NCBI GenBank assembly: GCA_030247855.1 | Contig: JAPDRN010000009.1 | Coordinates: 434,001 to 498,000, forward strand | Reading direction: 5' to 3' | Source: Knufia peltigerae | Taxonomy: Eukaryota > Ascomycota > Eurotiomycetes > Chaetothyriales > Trichomeriaceae | DNA: 64,000 bases | Shown: positions 23,581 to 34,005 of the stretch, piece after piece | Layout of the letters: each line of letters starts with the position of its first letter | Position numbering within the stretch: the stretch's first letter is position 1 | The notes under the pieces: model-generated | Told to the model about the DNA's origin: nothing | What the model saw: the letters and a program-made list of their open reading frames with translations, nothing else | Databases searched by the model: none | Program-made: the position numbers and the translations under genes

Positions 23581-24255
23581 CGCGTTTGGGAGTTGACAGC
23601 AAGTTCATCACTCGAGCATCATCTGGCGACTCTGAAAAGGATGTCGGGCATTATGAACCCCGTATGGGGAGATTCTGCGCCTCCTCGAGGCAGAATCAAG
23701 TTATGCCTTTGGAATCGACCCAGGTTAGTGATGAGTTTGGGGGTGGTGTCAGGCCCATGGCTAGATCGTCTGCGCGTGGACGCTTGTACCTGGCCCCGGA
23801 AGCTTCGTTTTGCTTGTATGTTGACAGAGTCGGGCCTGGGTCTGCGTTCTCCATGAAGCCTTGTAGATGGCCATTGGCCTGAACACTAGGCGAACCCTGC
23901 AAGCAAGTTTCAGGTTCACGGGCTGATTGCAGAGGAGGCGGGGGCCGAAACGTCTGCACCGACACTAAAGCACTGCTTAAAGAGACCCCTGTCCATGCGA
24001 TGCGTACCTCAGAGTTGTGCTGGAGTTTCAAGGAGAGGTTTCGTCGGAAGCGAATGATTCTGGGCTTATCAAACATTACCGACATGTTCACCATTTCCAA
24101 TGGTTTTCGGTCCATGCAACGATATAAGCATGCTCAGCGTAGTCCTGACACGCACAATGAAGGTCGCATCTCCCGGGAAATCAGCAACATTTTAGCTCGA
24201 CCTGAGCACGACAGACCAACACTCGAATATCTACATGGAAAGGCAGTCGGATAAT
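23581..24255. promoter_or_regulatory. Shared divergent promoter of two membrane-protein genes
   Basis: The 675 bp between the starts of the DUF6536 gene (minus) and the aspartic-protease-like gene (plus) contains no coding sequence I can support. The head-to-head arrangement means both genes must draw their promoters from here. I see no clear TATA box. Confidence 0.5.
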
Positions 24256-26214
24256 ATGACACTGACTTCAATTGCTATTCTTCTTCTTTTCCTCTCGGGT
24301 CTGGGCGCAGCTGCCTCTGAGGTCGTCAATATCCCATTGAACAACCAAGACTCCATCAATGCTTCCGGAGTAAATGGACCTTGGCCGACGATTCCAATCT
24401 TGTATGCCACGGACCGGAGTTTAGACTGCCACCTCACATTCTGGAATCAGTCAATATTCTCAGCGCGGCAGCCATGCGTGGATACGCTCCCTTCCAATCG
24501 TAGTGAAGGCGCCTTCTTATGCTCCGATGATCTTGTCTACCCGCCGGCTTTCGACCTCTCTGCTGTGAACGAATCTGCCATCACATTCATGAACCTATCA
24601 TCCGCCAGCATCTTCTATGCAATCACGGAAGATTCGTTGCTAGTCCATGCACTCGATGCTCACGGCTATGGCTATCAATCAACGAGTGACATTTCTCTCG
24701 GGAGTCAAGAGTTTGAGCTTGAGCACCTTGTCTCAATCAACTTTACATCGACAACCACCAGCTCAGCGAGACGTCTTCCTTTGATGGATTCCTTCATATC
24801 CGCACAGCAAATAGCGGCGAGTTTGGTCGATAAGGGCGACGCTGCGTCGCCCTTCTTGAGCCTCCACCTCGGCTCACAAGACCCCAACGTGCCCGGGTCT
24901 CTCCAGATTGGAGGTTTCGACAACAGTCGCATTGTCGGAGACATGATGAGAATTCTGGCCGATAACAGCCTTCAAATTACCATCACCGATATCAATATTG
25001 GTGTGGAAGAAGGATTCCTGCCTCTGCAAAGTCTCAAATTTGCGAATGGAAGCTTTCCTCAAGGCCCTTACAAGGTTGACCCAAGATTTCGACTTCACAA
25101 GCTCCCATCTTATGTGCAACCGATCGTCCTGGAACCCGGTTTGCCGTACCTATACTTTCCGAAAGACATCTGCGACCCCCTTGCGGAGATCCTGGACGCC
25201 ACTTATGACCAAGAACGTAATCTTTACTTTTGGAATAAGCCAGACGATGATCCCATCTTCAAAAGTCCAACTTTTCTGGAGATCGAGTTGACAGGATACG
25301 ACTCTGCCGAAGGCTACATCTCCCCGACAGAACTGATCCCGACTGTGTCAGTCAAGATACCTCTCGCCCTCCTGCAGCATAAATTTTCCGCCACTGTGCA
25401 GGCAGAGAATGGCACGATGCTTCGCCCGGCCCGATATCTTCCATGTTCACCGCAGGACGAAAGTGTTTTGCGTGAAGAATGGCAAAACACCCTTGGTCGA
25501 GCATTTTTCCAGGCAGCATTCATTGGTACCGAATTCCCTTCCGATACTCCGTACCAATTGCCGACGTACTGGATCGCTCAGGCTCCAGGTCCAACTAACC
25601 TTGCTCCTCCGAATATCTCTGTTATTGACAGTGGATATATATCCAACAGGTCGAATGTGACGGTGGAGCCAAGGTTCTGGACCAATAGCTGGTCAGCTGT
25701 GCTTCCACTCTGGACCATGGACGCAGATGGAAAAACCACTCTCGAACAGAGGAATAATCAACCAAGCGACAACCATTTCGAGTTGACCAGGGGACAAGTC
25801 GTTGGGATCGCGGTCGGCGCAACTGTCGCTTCCATCGTTGCCGTGAGCATTACATGCTGCTTTGGTTTGCGGGTTCTCAAGAAGTCACGACATCGTCGGT
25901 CAATCATAAGAAAACAGATTGAGGAGGAAGATCGAATTGCCAGAGAGCTTGAGATGGAATCGATAGAAAAGGAGAAGTCGGAGCAGCAGCAGCCAAGATA
26001 CAGAGATTCACCACCTGAGGCACCATTACCGGGATCTAGTGGCAACAACACAGCTACATCTCAAGTAGTAAATGACGATCCAGTTGATGCTTGTCTCCCG
26101 CTGATGGAGGACGATAGCAGTGTCAGGTCAAACGAGTCAATTCCTCTAACAGCCTTGCGGCGGCATGAGATTGGGCCTGACTTAGCCCACGGGTTCCGGT
26201 GGTCAGTTCAGTAG
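24256..26214 (+). CDS. Membrane-anchored aspartic-protease-like protein, probably catalytically inactive
   Basis: The protein has 652 residues from the ATG at 24256, which is directly followed by a strong signal peptide; an in-frame ATG seven codons upstream (24235) would add a hydrophilic stub. The ectodomain (about 25-500) resembles the pepsin A1 fold, with GSLQIGGFDNSRIVGDM and LGRAFFQAAF as family landmarks. The two D-T/S-G active-site motifs are not visible. Where the first should lie I see a Y-A-T-D-R-S stretch without D-T-G, and the second position reads L-E-P-G-L-P. There are many N-glycosylation sequons. One membrane helix follows at about 520-545, then a basic stop and a charged cytoplasmic tail of about 100 residues. 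This suggests a pseudoenzyme used for binding or sensing rather than cleavage. The family assignment is by eye. Confidence 0.8.
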   Translation: MTLTSIAILLLFLSGLGAAASEVVNIPLNNQDSINASGVNGPWPTIPILYATDRSLDCHLTFWNQSIFSARQPCVDTLPSNRSEGAFLCSDDLVYPPAFDLSAVNESAITFMNLSSASIFYAITEDSLLVHALDAHGYGYQSTSDISLGSQEFELEHLVSINFTSTTTSSARRLPLMDSFISAQQIAASLVDKGDAASPFLSLHLGSQDPNVPGSLQIGGFDNSRIVGDMMRILADNSLQITITDINIGVEEGFLPLQSLKFANGSFPQGPYKVDPRFRLHKLPSYVQPIVLEPGLPYLYFPKDICDPLAEILDATYDQERNLYFWNKPDDDPIFKSPTFLEIELTGYDSAEGYISPTELIPTVSVKIPLALLQHKFSATVQAENGTMLRPARYLPCSPQDESVLREEWQNTLGRAFFQAAFIGTEFPSDTPYQLPTYWIAQAPGPTNLAPPNISVIDSGYISNRSNVTVEPRFWTNSWSAVLPLWTMDADGKTTLEQRNNQPSDNHFELTRGQVVGIAVGATVASIVAVSITCCFGLRVLKKSRHRRSIIRKQIEEEDRIARELEMESIEKEKSEQQQPRYRDSPPEAPLPGSSGNNTATSQVVNDDPVDACLPLMEDDSSVRSNESIPLTALRRHEIGPDLAHGFRWSVQ

Positions 26215-26846
26215 TCAAGATTGAACAATAAAGAGGGTATTATCTGGAATGAGTTCTCAAGAGGAGTCAGGATATTGACACCTTGGGGACAGGACATGCT
26301 GGATCGTGCCTTGAAATCTCGGTTTACTCTTCACCGAGCTGCGTCAAACTCTTTTGAATCTTCCCCCGCATCTCTTCTCCTCGTCTTCCTCGTCATCGCA
26401 TGTCTCGGTCATGCCCACGAAGTCAGTCACTAGTCAGTTTACGAGTAGAGTCCATCCCCTCACCCTGTACCAGCTTGAAAGCAGACATACCCTAGTTCTC
26501 GGACCACAGGCGCGAGAGGCGCGATCCTCCGTAGGTACTCAACTATCCTCCCTCCGCGTGCCCGAAGGAGGGGTGACGGTTGCAGCACCACAAGCCCTCG
26601 GCAGCCAACACGATACCACGGTGTGGTATATGTAGAGCATGCTGTACTTCCATAGATAGATCTTTATGGACAAACCAAATCTGTTCACATTGGCAAACGT
26701 CAAAATATCTTCCTGTGTCCTTCCCACTCCGTGACTAGACAAGCACCTCGCAGCCGGAGTCTTCTTGTGCCGTATACCCTCGACACCACTACCTTAAAAA
26801 CCACCAGTCAAATCCAATAGTACGAAATTACGACCGATCGATATTT
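26215..26846. other. Intergenic, no gene seen
   Basis: This lies between the 3' end of the protease-like gene and the start of the SDR gene, both on the plus strand. It carries the SDR promoter. The last 150 bp are C/T-rich with CACCACTACC-type runs. I see no other feature. Confidence 0.45.
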
Positions 26847-27787
26847 ATGACAATGGCCAAACGAACAGCAATAGTTACCGGGTCATCTCGAGGCATGTAT
26901 GTTGTCCAGCACCCATGACCCAGCACCCGACACCCAGCCACCCAGCACATCCCCCCCCTTTCCTTTCCGAAAAGACCTGTATCTCAAAGCTGACCTTTTT
27001 TCCTCTTGTGCTCGTTTACAGAGGTGAAGCCATCGTCCGTCGACTCGCGGTCGAAGGGTATTCGGTCTGCGTCAACGACGTTTCTGCCAACAAGGCCGGG
27101 ATCGACAAATTGGTTTCGGAACTGAACCAAACCCACGGGGCAGGCAGCGCCATAGGGGTCGTGGCCGACGTGACTTCGTCGACCGAAGTGCAGGACATGA
27201 TCAAGGAGTCTGTGGGCAAGTTGGGGCCGTTGACGGTCATGGTCGCCAACGCCGGGATAGCCCAGGTGTCACCGGCTCTGGAGATTTCCGACGAAGATGT
27301 CCAAAAAATGTTCAACGTCAATTTCATGGGCGTCTGGCTGTGTTACACTCACGCCGCCCGGCAGATGATCGCACAGGGGCCCGTCGCAGAGGGGGACAGC
27401 GGGTACAAGATCTTGGGGGCGGCCAGCATCGTCGCTTTCAAACCTTTCCCCCTGCTGTCTCATTACAGCGCTTCCAAGTGGGCAGTACGTGGGTTCACTC
27501 AAGTGTTTGCGATGGAAATGGCAAAACATAAGATCACGGTCAACGCTTACGCTCCTGGGATCGTCGGCACCGCCATGTGGGACCTCATAGACGAGAAACT
27601 GGGAACCATCGAGGGCCGAGCGAAGGGAGAGTCGGTGAAGAAATATTCTTCCGATCTGACCGCCTTGGGGAGGGTCAGCGTACCGGAAGACGTTGGTAAC
27701 GTCGTGGGTGGATTCCTGTGTTCCAAGGACTCCGAGTTCATGACGGGTCAAACGATAGTCATTGACGGTGGGATCATATTCACTTGA
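26847..27787 (+). CDS. Short-chain dehydrogenase/reductase
   Basis: Exons are 26847-26896 and 27022-27787, with a 125 bp intron, giving 271 residues. Splicing restores the cofactor motif T-G-S-S-R-G-I-G at about 12-19. Other SDR landmarks are V-A-D-V (about 66), N-A-G-I (about 92), the catalytic Ser in the G-A-A-S-I-V strand, and the Y-S-A-S-K catalytic pair, with V-N-A-Y-A-P-G-I-V just after. The C-terminus G-Q-T-I-V-I-D-G-G is classical. It resembles diacetyl/acetoin reductase-type classical SDRs; the substrate is not predictable. A second in-frame ATG lies at 26853. The intron is unusual in being almost pure C/A with repeated CACCCAGC-like units. The thiolase-like and DUF1275 genes nearby make a metabolic neighbourhood, but nothing proves a cluster. 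Confidence 0.9.
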
Positions 27788-29037
27788 GGAAAATACTTCA
27801 AGAGGAAAAAAGGAAACAATGATACGATTATACTCGGGTCAGAAGAAATGAATTGACAGTTGGATTGAGTGCGACCTTCTTCTTTCCCCCCCATTTTTTC
27901 AACATTGATACTAGCATTTCCTCCTCTGAGTCTGTCACGACCATCCCATCGCATCGCATCATGTCGTTGAACTCGTCTCATCTAAGCTTCGTCGAATCAA
28001 GCAATGCACCCCCTTCCAGCGTTTGATCGTTGTGTATGGAAAAAGAGTTTCTCCTCCATCTAAGCATCTCACGCGTGACCTTCCCCCTGCTTTGGAGGGT
28101 AGGCCTTACCCTCGACTTCGACAATGGGTTTACAAGTACACAATTCCTCCTTGGGAACCGAGTCCAGAACCGAAGGGATATGTTTACCGCATCCCCACCA
28201 AGTGGACTTTTCTGTATTGCGTACAAGAAGTCAGCAATCAGGATTCAGCAAGATAACAATCGACCAAAAAAAAGATTAAACCTTTCGGGCGTCAGGCGAT
28301 CCTTCTCCTGATGCGAACGGATAGGCAAGTTGTTGCGACGACTGGTGCAGTGTTCGTATAGAGTCATGTTTGAGAATGATTTCTCAAGGGGCGAGTTACT
28401 TACGGCAAGTAGGACAAGTCTTTTTCATACACATGATGACCAGGTGCGTGTGTGTGTGTGCTAGGATGTTGTTATGGTTAAAAAAAAGAGGGAAAAAGGA
28501 TGTGTCCGAGTCAGGCCGAGGTGGTTTGTGGTTGTCGGTTTGGTAAGCTTTGTAACTTGACTCTCAAGTCCTTTACTCCGTGAGTAGTGATTGAAAAGAA
28601 ACAGCAGTAGATAAAGATGGAGTTGGGGATTGTCGTTCGTCGAGATGGATGGTTTTGGCTTGTCCTGTGATTGAGATGAAAGATGTGGGAAAAGAGTTCG
28701 AGTTATTGATTAAAATAAAGCCCGCGACGATACGGGACGCCCGTTAGATTGTCACGAATGATGATGATGATGATGATCCATTGAGGGTGTTTGCTTAGCT
28801 AATTCAAAGGCGTAGAAACTTCCAGGTAATCAAAAATTGTTGATTCCCGAGATCCCCGGAGACCCCGACAAACAGCTGAAAACACCAAGTACGGAGTACG
28901 GAATATGCAATTCGCGTCCTTGACACTGCTGGCTATTTACCTATCTGACTGGCCCCTTCTCGGGATACAGAAGACAGACCGAAAATGGCGCACAGTTATG
29001 TACGGTTCGGCATCTCCATCGAGCAAACGGCAATTTC
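27788..29037. other. 1.25 kb intergenic between convergent genes
   Basis: The SDR and thiolase-like genes converge here. The interval contains a short ATG trinucleotide run at 28758-28777, a short TG run near 28447 and a TACGGAGTACGG element at 28890-28901. No coding sequence is recognisable. Confidence 0.5.
28758..28777. repeat. ATG trinucleotide microsatellite
   Basis: Six tandem ATG units plus two bases form a perfect run between the convergent SDR and thiolase-like genes. It is not in any coding sequence. Confidence 0.9.
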
Positions 29038-31133
29038 TCACAGCTTGCCCATCATCACGTTCTTCAGCACAAATCTATTCCGCTTGCCGTCATTGTAGAC
29101 ACGTCCTGTACGTCCGATCTGCTCGGTGGTGGTCGATGATAGTTGCATCAAAGTCTCCTTGTCGCCTTGATTCGCCACCACCCTATGGCCGTTTATCAGT
29201 CGGCCAACGATATATGCTTCTCTCGGTGTGTTGTCGCGATTGAATTCTACGGTATATGTCTGCACAAATGATCATTGCATTAGTCTTGGATTCGTTCTAG
29301 AAAAGGTTCTTCTCCTCGATTGGAATTTCCAACTCACCTCAATCACAGCCTCCTGCTCTCCCTCCACTTTGATATCAACCTGCGGAATAGGAACGTCTGT
29401 GACGTGTTCGGGAAGTGGTGCACGGTCAGGATAGGCGGTGCCCCCACGTCGTCGCATCGTAGAGAGACACAATACATGTTGATATGTGACCCAGCCACCG
29501 TTGGCGAGGATCAGTCCATTTCGACCTTTGCCCTGTCGTAGTTGTCGGGTCATCTCGGTGATGGCCTTGCGGGAACACGTTAACGACAACATGTTCGTCT
29601 CACAGTAGTAGACGGGAAGGGGAGGGGGGGGGGGAGGGAGACATACATGCAACGAATAATTGTTACCGGCACCGCCGAAACTCGTAAGCCCACCAAGAAG
29701 AGTCAGAGCTTGAGCTCCCCCGGTGATGGGCAGCTTCAAATGAGCAGCGGCAAGTTTGGGCACGATCGGGAAACATCTGGTTGAACAAATGGTCAGAACC
29801 GAATCCAAAACGTTGACAAGATCAAGAGAATACAACGTCCACCATCCGTCGCCTTGCGCACCATCCATCGTGACATGCTTCGGGATACACTTACGAGTAA
29901 AAATCATACAAGTCAATTTCGCTTTTGTCCAGACCAGATACCTTGAGCCCAGCATCGAGAGACCGCTCAATAGCTGGACTTGAGTAGTAGTTGGGACGTT
30001 CCCAGACTGCAAAAAGGTAGGAGGGTCAGCTAAGCTTTCCTCACATACGTTGCATTCAAAACAACTCACAATTGCCCGCATCCTGCGTTCCAGCGCCACC
30101 GAGAGCATAGATCCATTTCGTCTTTGGTATGCCCAACTCTTCCGCATAGGATGTCGAAGTCAATATACACGCTCCTGCAAGATTGATAGTGTTGAAAGCA
30201 TTCATAAGAAGAGGGTCTAGTTCGATATCATCAGCAGTGGACAGTGGTTGGCGTCGACGAATAGTTCGGTGAGCCTTACAGGGCAGACAAATCATTCTGT
30301 TTCGCTTGGTGACGGTCCCAATCTCCTCTTTTGATTTTGCCGGCTTGCCATAGTTCCAAGCGTACGGTTGCTTCTCCGCTACTTTGGCAAAGTCGGCGTA
30401 CAGTGTCGCTGACTCCTCGTGGTTGTCTCGCAGCGATTGTTGTCGGTGTGCTCGGAAACCGTTTTCGTACAAGGGATAAATCTGGATTGGGTCCGTTATA
30501 CCTTGGGCCTGGCCAAGGTCTACTACAGGCAATCAGCGGAGTTCAGGAAAGCCTTGGTACGCCTCGGGATCGGACTCACGTATGCCACGGTCTCTCCCAG
30601 TGGCTTTGAAGACCGAAGTCACGCTCTCCTTTGTCTTCGTCCATCCCGGAGGTGGCATCTGCTTTGCCGCAGCGCATGCCGTCACTAGCAAGCAGAGTGG
30701 TGTTAGCAGCGACACAAGTTGCCAATTGCTTCAATTCTCAATGCCTGGGCCGCTCACATGACGCCAAAGCCTCACCGCCTGTCACTATGGCGACTTTGGT
30801 CTGGCCTTTTGATATCCTCCTGGCTGCTTCATCGAAGAGTTTGGCAGGCTTATTACCGCCATGCTCTGAGTAGAACTTGTGTCGTGGCTTCACCCCCAGA
30901 TTATTGGCGATGTCACCGGGCAAATCATCGTAGGGCCAAGTCCACGTTCTCACGACATCAATACTGTCGATGGCATTCTGTAGGGATTTCTGCTTCCCCT
31001 CGACCAAGTCTGTGTCTTCTAGAGCCTTTGTGATAGATTCGAGTATGAGCTGTAATGGTTCCAGTGCTGCCTCGGTTGAAGTTGATCGATTGACGACATC
31101 CCCCACGCCTACGACGATAGGTATTTCCGCCAT
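29038..31133 (-). CDS. Thiolase-like acetyl-CoA acetyltransferase-type protein
   Basis: I resolve eight exons: 30758-31133, 30580-30684, 30280-30522, 30070-30216, 29895-30006, 29647-29776, 29338-29565 and 29038-29259. All phases agree, and they total 521 codons (520 residues). The N-terminal half carries V-G-V-G-D-V-V and V-T-G-G-E-A as in SCP2/thiolase-like proteins. The middle has N-R-M-I-C-L-P-Y-P, then L-Y-D-F-Y-S-C-F-P-I-V and the glycine-rich G-G-L-T-S-F-G-G-A-G-N-N-Y-S motif. A C-terminal extension of about 130 residues (from V-E-G-E-Q-E-A) matches the additional domain of thiolase-like protein 1. Members handle acyl-CoA thioesters; whether this one condenses or cleaves is not decidable. 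The last three residues, GKL, are only a weak peroxisomal-targeting match. The gene is more intron-rich than any other here. Confidence 0.87.
29614..29638. repeat. G-tract inside an intron of the thiolase-like gene
   Basis: The plus strand has an 11-base G run at 29624-29634 flanked by further G3-G4 runs. In the transcript (minus strand) this is a C-rich polypyrimidine stretch near the 5' end of the 81 bp intron 29566-29646. The plus strand could form a G-quadruplex. Confidence 0.8.
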
Positions 31134-32286
31134 TTCTGAATTGTTTATTGGCTGCCGTTGACTATCACCGTGGCCGTTACCGTTGGCTTCAAGCAAGCAT
31201 TGGGGGAAAGGTTTGATACAGCAACAACAACAACAACAGGTCGTCACCGTCTATTTCACCGACTTCGATTGACATTAATGTATTGTAGTTGATTGGGTCT
31301 GACATGGTGAGCCGAATCACCCAACGTCGTAGATGCCGACATGGTGAGATAAACCGAGGTTCAACGGACTCTTGACGCCTCGGATTTACTTTAGTCCTTT
31401 ACCGAGCATCAATAATGTTGCTGCATTATTGTCTTCAACTTCTCTCGCGCGGTGTAATCATAAAAAAAAGAAAAAGAACTCACACGGTTTAGCAATAACA
31501 TGAATCATTCAATGTTTTGTGTGAAATTTGAGCAGACGACTCATATTTACCTCGGCCGACACTGAAATTGTAGGTGTAAAACAGGTTTGCCCTTCCTAGT
31601 CAACAAAATTCTGTTTCGCCTTCGTCATGATGGACCAAAACAGCACGATCTAGCAGAATGATGTACAACAGCATCTACAGACAGATTCCTCCGTACCGTA
31701 AGGGCAGTGCCGTTTCTACATGGTTGGAGAAAACCACACATTGCCCCCGATCAGCGGCGAACAAAGAGTCCCTTTCACCAGGTAAATTATTCCCCCGGAC
31801 CCTTCACGAGGTTGATCACCTACAATCGTTCTCGTGTTCCTTTCCCCATGGCGATCTGTGGAGTTTTGACGCTCCTAGTTGCATTATGGGACACTTGGAC
31901 ACGGGGTATGAAGGTTCTTTCATTGTGTGGCAGCCTTTTTTGGATCTTGACCAACCCCCAGATTGCCTCCTAGATGGAAAGCTTCATATTTTACCCGGTC
32001 CAGGAATCCAATCCCGATGGGTCTGTCACGCAGCGGTGAAGTCGCGGTGGTGCGGTATAGAACCGCGGGCGTTCGTCCCTGCACGGTTGAGATCGCCGAG
32101 CACATATCGGGGGAAAAGACATACAGGTACATCTTCGCACCTGTTTTTGATCTCTCTTACTCAAAAGGTCTCTTCGAGGTTTGGAATATAAGTCACGACC
32201 CCAAAAAGCAAAACAACAAACACCCAACGCCAGTTTACAGCCGAGACCCCCAGACATTTGCCACGATGACCGAATCCATAGACTAA
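31134..32286. other. Divergent intergenic region
   Basis: This lies between the thiolase-like gene (minus) and the DUF1275 gene (plus). It includes a CAA run at 31222-31237 in the thiolase leader. The right part (31640-32286) probably holds the first exon or leader of the DUF1275 gene, but I could not place it with confidence. Confidence 0.45.
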
Positions 32287-33170
32287 CTCGAGTCACTACA
32301 CAAGAAGAAATCTCGTCTGTCAAGATGGAAAGACCACCTTTCAGTTGACGTTGATGAATCCTGGGCCGACCTTATATTGATTGTGGCATGTTTCATATCA
32401 GGCCTTGTCGATAGTGCCGTGTTCAATGTCTGGTCATGTTTCGTGAGCATGCAAACTGGTAAGAGCCAAAGCAAGCTTGCTTGCTTATACTTCTCTCGTC
32501 GTCTCGCCTCTGACTCCCCCTGTCTCCCTCCTCCCCTGAACCAGAATTGACGAAGTACCTTACAGGAAACACCGTATACGTCGGCCTCGGCATGTCTGGC
32601 CAACCATTTTCCCAACCCTACCGATGGATCAAATCCGGCACCGCGATAATCTCGTTTTGCGCGGGGACATACTTTTTCAGTCGGACGGCTCGCCTTTTGG
32701 GCGCTTTGAGACGAAGCACCATGGTTCTTTCTTTCATCTTCCAAGCGACGCCCCGCCCCGTCGCCGCCCTTTTTGTTGTTAGTGGAGTCGTGCCCGCCAA
32801 CGCCGGCACTCAGATCCCCCGCACGTTCATCGTCCTCCTCCCACTGAGTCTCCTCTCTTTCCAATCGGCCGGACAGATCGTCATTAGTAGGATGTTGGCG
32901 TACAACGAACTCCCCACTGTCGTCCTGACCAGCACCTACTGCGACCTCATGTTCGACCCGCTGTTGTTCACGGCTCCACTGCGTCAGAATTCCAAGCGGA
33001 ACAGACGTTTCGTTTCGGCCGTGGCTTTGCTCTTGGGTGCCGTCGTCAGTGGGTTTCTGACAAAGGGAGGCGACGTCGCAAACCCATTGTGGATCGCCGG
33101 TGCGATCAAGGTCGCCCTGGCGGTAGTCTGGTTGTTTTGGTGCGGAAAAGGAACTATTCGATTAGAGTAG
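32287..33170 (+). CDS. DUF1275 (YoaK-like) membrane protein, 5' end unresolved
   Basis: Two exons are visible: up to 32458, and 32566-33170, joined across a 107 bp intron (donor GTAAGA, acceptor TTACAG) to give V-S-M-Q-T-G-N-T-V-Y, a DUF1275 hallmark. The N-terminal D-V-D-E-S-W-A-D-L and S-G-L-V-D-S-A-V-F-N motifs also fit the fungal branch. About six hydrophobic segments cover the rest of the protein. The start is a problem. The same frame begins naturally at an ATG at 32266 (M-T-E-S-I-D), but a TAA stop at 32284-32286 cuts it off after six codons. Either an upstream exon splices in (GACTAAC at 32281-32287 is a perfect branch site, with acceptors at 32304 or 32307), or the gene carries a nonsense change. 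The start coordinate is therefore only the limit of the open frame. Confidence 0.75.
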
Positions 33171-34005
33171 AACAAATACTACAGTAGAAGTATGTACCGG
33201 GGTTAGCATGCTGTTGATCTGCACTTGCTATTCGTCACATAAATAAATACATATGTATACGTCAAGTTTTATATGACAAAAGTTCACGATTCGTGCTCAC
33301 ATAAGTCTCTGCTTACCGGACATGACGATATCGGCACCGATACTAGGCGCTCCAAGTACGACCCTCTTTTCAGGAGACAAAGAGCAGAGAGTATCCTCTT
33401 CGTCACTTGTAGTATCCAGGACCGTACATCTACGGCAAGATCCACAAGGGGTTGATTTTCGGGTCGCAGACCATGCGAGGAATAAGACATAAGGGGCCGG
33501 GGGGGAGGGGCGGGTAAATGTTCATCACCGACCGCACGTAGGATGAGACTACCTCAGGGGAAACGAAAAGAAGAGAAGAAAGAGAGAAGCCCCAAGGGGC
33601 GGTGTCTGCTCCGTACTCTCCCGAGGAATATATATAAGATAATGATTCATATACCACTGTACATTCCAGGATATGGGCAGGATTTCAATTGCTTTGTCTC
33701 CAAGGGAAAAAGAAAGACAACACAGCCGCCACTACAAGGAGGTCAAAAAGCATTTCTCATAACAATTCTCATAGTCCAAGGAGTAGCTCACAGTTCGAAT
33801 AACGTCAACATGACAGGCCACGCCCACACCTACAGGAAGACCTTCGTTTTCAATCAATCGTACCGTCATACACACATTACGCATTGCGTGTGTCTCATAC
33901 ACAAAATAAATGCAAAAACTCAGCTCAACACCTACGCACATACCAGACGAACTTCACTTTGCCCCCAGACCTACTACTCAAAGTCTGTGACAAGTCCAAA
34001 CACAA
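33171..34005. other. Intergenic between convergent genes
   Basis: This holds the 3' regions of the DUF1275 gene (plus) and the SulP gene (minus). A G-rich run occurs at 33493-33515. The right half (33800-34000) is A/C-rich with CACACATTACGC-like segments. I see no gene. Confidence 0.5.
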
